Shown: piece after piece, positions 7,489 through 10,744 of the stretch
How the letters are laid out: the number at the start of each line of letters is the position of its first letter
How positions within the stretch are numbered: the stretch's first letter is position 1
NCBI GenBank assembly: GCA_028702395.1
Contig: JAQVOV010000045.1
Span: forward strand, 1 to 10,744
DNA: 10,744 nucleotides
Reading direction: 5' to 3'
Source: Candidatus Omnitrophota bacterium
GTDB taxonomy: Bacteria; Omnitrophota; Gorgyraeia; JABMRN01
The notes under the pieces: generated by a model
Told to the model about the DNA's origin: nothing
The model's database searches: none
The model's input: the letters and a program-made list of their open reading frames with translations, nothing else
Program-made: the position numbers and the translations under genes

Positions 7489-7510
7489 TGGAAGATCCTG
7501 AACGCGGTTT
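7488..7510. repeat. 23-nt direct repeat, copy 2
   Basis: Second copy of the module at 7391-7413, matching at 21 of 23 positions and starting 97 nt downstream of it. The hairpin and the tandem 14-nt units lie between the copies. It is followed by TACACGCCCC, after which the GC-rich composition ends. Confidence 0.8.
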
Positions 7511-7570
7511 ACACGCCCCAAAAGCGAGAAGAAATAAAACAGGAAAAAAAACATAAACAAGAAATATTGG

Positions 7571-7599
7571 TTGTATTTTTTAAAGAGAAGAGTTATACT
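7571..7599 (+). promoter_or_regulatory. Candidate sigma-70-type promoter for the second kinase
   Basis: TTGTAT (7571-7576) and TATACT (7594-7599) are separated by 17 nt, a fair match to -35 and -10 hexamers at ideal spacing. A perfect TATAAT at 7604-7609 lies nearby but has no good -35. The inferred transcript would have a leader of about 130 nt. In DNA this A/T-rich such matches arise by chance, so this is a suggestion only. Confidence 0.3.
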
Positions 7600-7720
7600 G
7601 AAATATAATAAATTGATAGCGACTAAAGAGAAAAAACAGAAAAAATACGTTTAGTCTATAGATTTAAATTAGTTTTACGACTTATTGTATATAAACAATG
7701 CAACAGGTTTTAATACAAAC

Positions 7721-7726
7721 GTGAGG
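7721..7726 (+). promoter_or_regulatory. Ribosome-binding site for the second kinase
   Basis: GTGAGG, with the GAGG core at 7723-7726, lies 9 nt before ATG 7736. The GTG at 7721 is in the same frame and could be read as a start. Having the Shine-Dalgarno-like core overlap it, and a hydrophobic N-terminus beginning soon after 7736, argue for the ATG. The frame is closed upstream by a TAG at 7670. Confidence 0.6.
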
Positions 7727-7735
7727 CATTATTAT

Positions 7736-10700
7736 ATGATCACACAAAGTATCATTCAGGAAAAGTTAAGAAAGGTATCACTTATTTCTTTGGTGGTAGT
7801 GTTTTTTATAGCAATGTTTGGTTTAATTTCTTACATCCCTGGGTTTAGTATACTCAGAGGTGTAAGTTCAGATCACAGATATATGGCATTAAGTACGTCT
7901 ATTGCTTTTATCCTTCTTTGTATTGTTATTATTTCATATGTTTATAGATCCAATATACTCCAAAATAAAGCTAGAAATATCGCAGCATTTATTATAGGTT
8001 TTATAGTATCCATATTCAGCCTGGTAAAGTGTTTGGAATATTTTTTTCTCGGAGGAGAAACAAGTTTTGAGCAGGAGTTTGTACATATTCCAGGGAAAGT
8101 AAAGGATGTGCCTATAGAATTAATGTCCCCGGTTACAGGAGCAGTTTTTTTTATAGCCAGTATTGCAGTTATGTTACTTATCTTAAACAAAACAAGAAAA
8201 GTTCCAAGGATCTTTGGGAATGTGTCAGCTCTTTTGGGAGCAATAACATTTATCTGTGGAATTTTATATGTGTTGGGATATATCTATGGGCAACCTTTAT
8301 TTATTGGTGTGAGTTTAGTGATACCTATGGCTTTTACAACGGCTATTGCTTTTGTTTTTCTTGGAATTGGTATAACCTTTGCTAATGGTCAGTATGCAAT
8401 ACCGCTAAGGTTCTTTATTGGCAGCTCGATAAGTAAAGACTTCATGCGTATATTCCTTCCATTGATGATCGTAGCTATATTGAGAGAAAGTTTTTTTGAA
8501 GCTTTCATCATCTCTAAAACAGATATTCATGGCACAATGGTCCATATTGCGCTTATAATATGTTATGCGATCATTACAATGGTAGTGCTTAGTGGTGTCG
8601 CTGTATCCATGGAAAAAAAACTTGAAGTTGCTGAAAAAACAACTGAAGAATCAGAAGCCAGATTTAAGTTAATAGCAGATTATGCTAATGATTGGGAGGT
8701 TTTCAGGGATAAAGACGGCAAGATCATTTACAGCAGTCCCAGCATTGAAAAAATAATAGGATATACCAAAGAAGAATATATCAAAGGTAAGATCAAGCTG
8801 GAGGACATTATTTTTCCCGAAGACATGGAAATATTTAAAGAAAACATTAATATTATGGTCAGCAAAAAATCTTTCCGTGATGTAGGTATAAGGTTAATTA
8901 AAAAAAACAAAGAGATAATATTTGCTTCAGTGTCATGCCAGCCTATTTACGATGATCATGGGAACTTTTGCGGCAGCAGAGCAAGTATCAGTGATATTAC
9001 AAAACGGGTAGAAGCAGAAAAAAAACTTGAACAAAAAAACATTATACTTCAAAGTATTTATGACGAACTTTTAGAAAACAGAAAAAAGATCAAAGAAAAA
9101 GAAGAATTACTGGAAGAGGTCTGTAGTATTGCAAAAATAGGCGGATGGGAAATGGATCTCAAAAAAGAAGGTCGTGCTGTGTGGACAAAAGAAATTTATG
9201 ATATTGTTGAGATAGCAGAAAACTATCCTGCCCCTGGGTATAACGAACATCTGGATTTTTATCTGCCCCAATATCGAACGATGGTTAAAGAAAAACTTGA
9301 AGACATTGCTTCTGGCAAAGACTTTATGAGTTATGAAGCTGAGTTTAAAACCGCTAAAGGAAATATCAGATGGGGCAGAGCCTTAGGTAAACCTATAAAA
9401 GAAGACGGAAAGGTTGTTAAACTGAGAGGCACTTTTCAGGATATTACTGAAACAAAAAAATATCAGGAAAAAATAGAAAAAGTAAATGCAGATCTTATGG
9501 AAAATGAAGCAAGGCTTAAAGCTAAATTAGAATTTATAGGCAATGATGGATCGTTACAGAACAATGTTTTTTTATCTGATCTAATAGATGTTGATGCTCT
9601 TCAGAAAATACAGGATGCATTTGCTTATGCTACCGGAGTAGCTTCTATGATATTGGATCTTAAAGGTGTTCCAATAACAAAACCCAGTAATTTTTCTGAG
9701 GTATGCAATCTTATAAGAAAAACAGAAAAAGGAGCACAGAAATGTATGTTTTCTGATAAAGCCTTGGGTGAACGTTCTTTAAAAAAAATGAGACCTGAGT
9801 TTGAAAAATGTCTCAGCTGCGGTTTTTTAGATGCCAGTGCACCTGTTATTATTAATGGAAAGCCTATTGCATATTGGCTTATTGGCCAGGCTAATTCAGG
9901 AGCTGTTGATGAAAAAAGAATCCGTGAATATGCCAAAGAGATAAAAGCTGATGAAAAACAAATGCTGGATGCTTTTAATAATATGCATAATATATCTTCC
10001 GATAAGTTTGCAAAGGCATTAGATCTTTTGTGGCAATTGGCCAAAGAAATATCCACATTAGGATACAATAACTTAATGCTGACAAAAGATCTTGTGATCT
10101 TAAAAAAACGGGAAGAAGAACTTAAGAGTCTTGCGAAATTTCCATCTGAAAACCCAAACCCTATTTTGCGTGTATCAAGCAATGGAGAAATATTATATTC
10201 AAACAGTGCTTCAGTACAAATGTTGAAAAAATGGGATGCTTTGGTCAATAAGACTGTTCCTGAGGATTTCATGAAAACAATTAAGGAAGCATTTCAAATG
10301 GGAAAGAACATTGAAAAATTAGAGAGTATAGATGACAAGTTTTTTATTATCAGTATAGCGCCTGTTCCAGGAGAAGGTTATGTTAACTTATATGCAAGAG
10401 ATATCACTGCACAAAAAAGAACTGAAAAGGCGTTAGAAGTATATAAGGATCATCTTGAAGAAATAGTAGCAGAAAGGACCTTAGAACTTGAACTGTCAAA
10501 TAAGGAGCTTGAAGCATTCAGTTATTCTGTTTCGCATGATCTTCGGGCACCGCTTCGCAGTATGGATGGGTTTAGCAGGATATTGCTTGAAACATATAAG
10601 GATAAACTTGATGAAGAAGGAAAAGACAATTTAATGAGAGTAAGAAATGCAAGTAAGCGCATGGATAAGCTTATTGAAGATATTTTAATGCTTTCCCGTG

Positions 10701-10744
10701 TTTCAAGAAAAGAGTTAACAAAGCAAAGGATAGATCTAAGTGCT
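7736..10744 (+). CDS. Membrane sensor histidine kinase with PocR ligand-binding and PAS domains, 3' partial
   Basis: 1003 codons are visible and the frame is open to the window's right edge. Residues 14-290 hold about eight membrane helices (near 14-34, 50-70, 80-104, 132-150, 160-183, 190-215, 236-258, 266-290), with a longer loop at 105-131. I recognise the pattern PLFIGVSLVIPMAFTTAIAF from other kinases but know no named family. Then come PAS 1 (308-425), a coiled coil (426-458), PAS 2 (460-575), a PocR domain (about 610-785), PAS 3 (797-896), a coiled coil (900-930) and HisKA with FSYSVSHDLRAPLRSMDG, phospho-acceptor His934 (codon 10535). The PocR call rests on C657-x-x-I-R, G-x-x-K-C670, C692-x-x-C695-G and the IGQ end of its strand. 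The HisKA type is the one often found in phytochrome-like and PAS kinases. The ATPase domain must lie beyond the edge. A 443-nt spacer and possible own promoter separate it from the upstream operon. Confidence 0.93.
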   Translation, partial: MITQSIIQEKLRKVSLISLVVVFFIAMFGLISYIPGFSILRGVSSDHRYMALSTSIAFILLCIVIISYVYRSNILQNKARNIAAFIIGFIVSIFSLVKCLEYFFLGGETSFEQEFVHIPGKVKDVPIELMSPVTGAVFFIASIAVMLLILNKTRKVPRIFGNVSALLGAITFICGILYVLGYIYGQPLFIGVSLVIPMAFTTAIAFVFLGIGITFANGQYAIPLRFFIGSSISKDFMRIFLPLMIVAILRESFFEAFIISKTDIHGTMVHIALIICYAIITMVVLSGVAVSMEKKLEVAEKTTEESEARFKLIADYANDWEVFRDKDGKIIYSSPSIEKIIGYTKEEYIKGKIKLEDIIFPEDMEIFKENINIMVSKKSFRDVGIRLIKKNKEIIFASVSCQPIYDDHGNFCGSRASISDITKRVEAEKKLEQKNIILQSIYDELLENRKKIKEKEELLEEVCSIAKIGGWEMDLKKEGRAVWTKEIYDIVEIAENYPAPGYNEHLDFYLPQYRTMVKEKLEDIASGKDFMSYEAEFKTAKGNIRWGRALGKPIKEDGKVVKLRGTFQDITETKKYQEKIEKVNADLMENEARLKAKLEFIGNDGSLQNNVFLSDLIDVDALQKIQDAFAYATGVASMILDLKGVPITKPSNFSEVCNLIRKTEKGAQKCMFSDKALGERSLKKMRPEFEKCLSCGFLDASAPVIINGKPIAYWLIGQANSGAVDEKRIREYAKEIKADEKQMLDAFNNMHNISSDKFAKALDLLWQLAKEISTLGYNNLMLTKDLVILKKREEELKSLAKFPSENPNPILRVSSNGEILYSNSASVQMLKKWDALVNKTVPEDFMKTIKEAFQMGKNIEKLESIDDKFFIISIAPVPGEGYVNLYARDITAQKRTEKALEVYKDHLEEIVAERTLELELSNKELEAFSYSVSHDLRAPLRSMDGFSRILLETYKDKLDEEGKDNLMRVRNASKRMDKLIEDILMLSRVSRKELTKQRIDLSA

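Larger units (their letters stand above)
7293..7735. other. Gene-free spacer: GC-rich repeat island followed by A/T-rich leader
   Basis: This 443-nt stretch has no credible coding region in either direction. Bases 7311-7336 hold a short tandem repeat. Bases 7361-7520 are GC-rich (99 of 160 bases by my count) and contain palindromes, 14-nt tandem units, a 23-nt direct repeat and a strong hairpin. From about 7525 to 7735 the composition returns to A/T-rich and includes a candidate promoter and the ribosome site of the next kinase. I see no tRNA or rRNA. No hairpin followed by a T-run marks a clear intrinsic terminator for the upstream operon. Confidence 0.8.

Noticed and set aside
7311..7510. 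CRISPR array
   Set aside because: Only two or three copies of each repeat, with unequal or near-absent spacers and no cas genes nearby.
7621..7656. Inverted repeat GACTAAA...TTTAGTC as an operator
   Set aside because: Only 7 bp arms with a 22-nt gap in A/T-rich DNA, so easily a chance match; no regulator in the window to go with it.
9625..10272. Reverse-strand open frame of 215 codons
   Set aside because: It is opposite the PocR and PAS 3 domains of the second kinase, which are well supported; no recognisable domain in the antisense translation.

Overview
This window is a two-component signalling locus from an AT-rich bacterium. The coding DNA is rich in AAA, GAA and ATA codons, the ribosome-binding sites are purine-rich and Shine-Dalgarno-like, and everything is encoded on the + strand. 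The sequence does not let me name the species. Many-PAS hybrid kinases with repeat-bearing spacers occur in sediment or groundwater deltaproteobacteria and candidate phyla, but that is only an impression.

Left part (2-7292): five tightly packed genes that look like one operon. The first is a very large membrane hybrid histidine kinase whose N-terminus lies outside the window. Its visible order is: end of an extracytoplasmic (probably Cache) sensor, one membrane helix, HAMP, nine PAS domains, HisKA, HATPase_c and two receivers. It is followed after 3 nt by a stand-alone HPt protein, then a single receiver, a tandem double-receiver protein and another single receiver. In principle this supplies a complete His-Asp-His-Asp phosphorelay: kinase His, C-terminal receiver, HPt His54, free receivers. 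No gene in the window carries an output domain (DNA-binding, GGDEF, EAL or methylesterase). Of the six receiver domains, four have the full catalytic set and two look degenerate.

Spacer (7293-7735): 443 nt without a gene. Its first half is a GC-rich repeat island (99 G/C of 160 bases in 7361-7520) with 14-nt tandem repeats, a 23-nt direct repeat and a GC-rich hairpin, all unlike the surrounding AT-rich DNA. Its second half is A/T-rich and holds a candidate promoter for the next gene.

Right part (7736-10744): a second membrane histidine kinase, open to the window's end. It has about eight membrane helices, two PAS domains, a PocR ligand-binding domain with four cysteines, a third PAS domain and a HisKA domain cut by the window edge. 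One of its PAS domains belongs to the same subtype as a PAS domain in the first kinase, so the two kinases share domain ancestry.

Taken together, the locus looks like a multi-input sensory hub. Many ligand or redox signals would be integrated by two kinases and passed through a shared HPt/receiver pool, with the final target lying outside the window.
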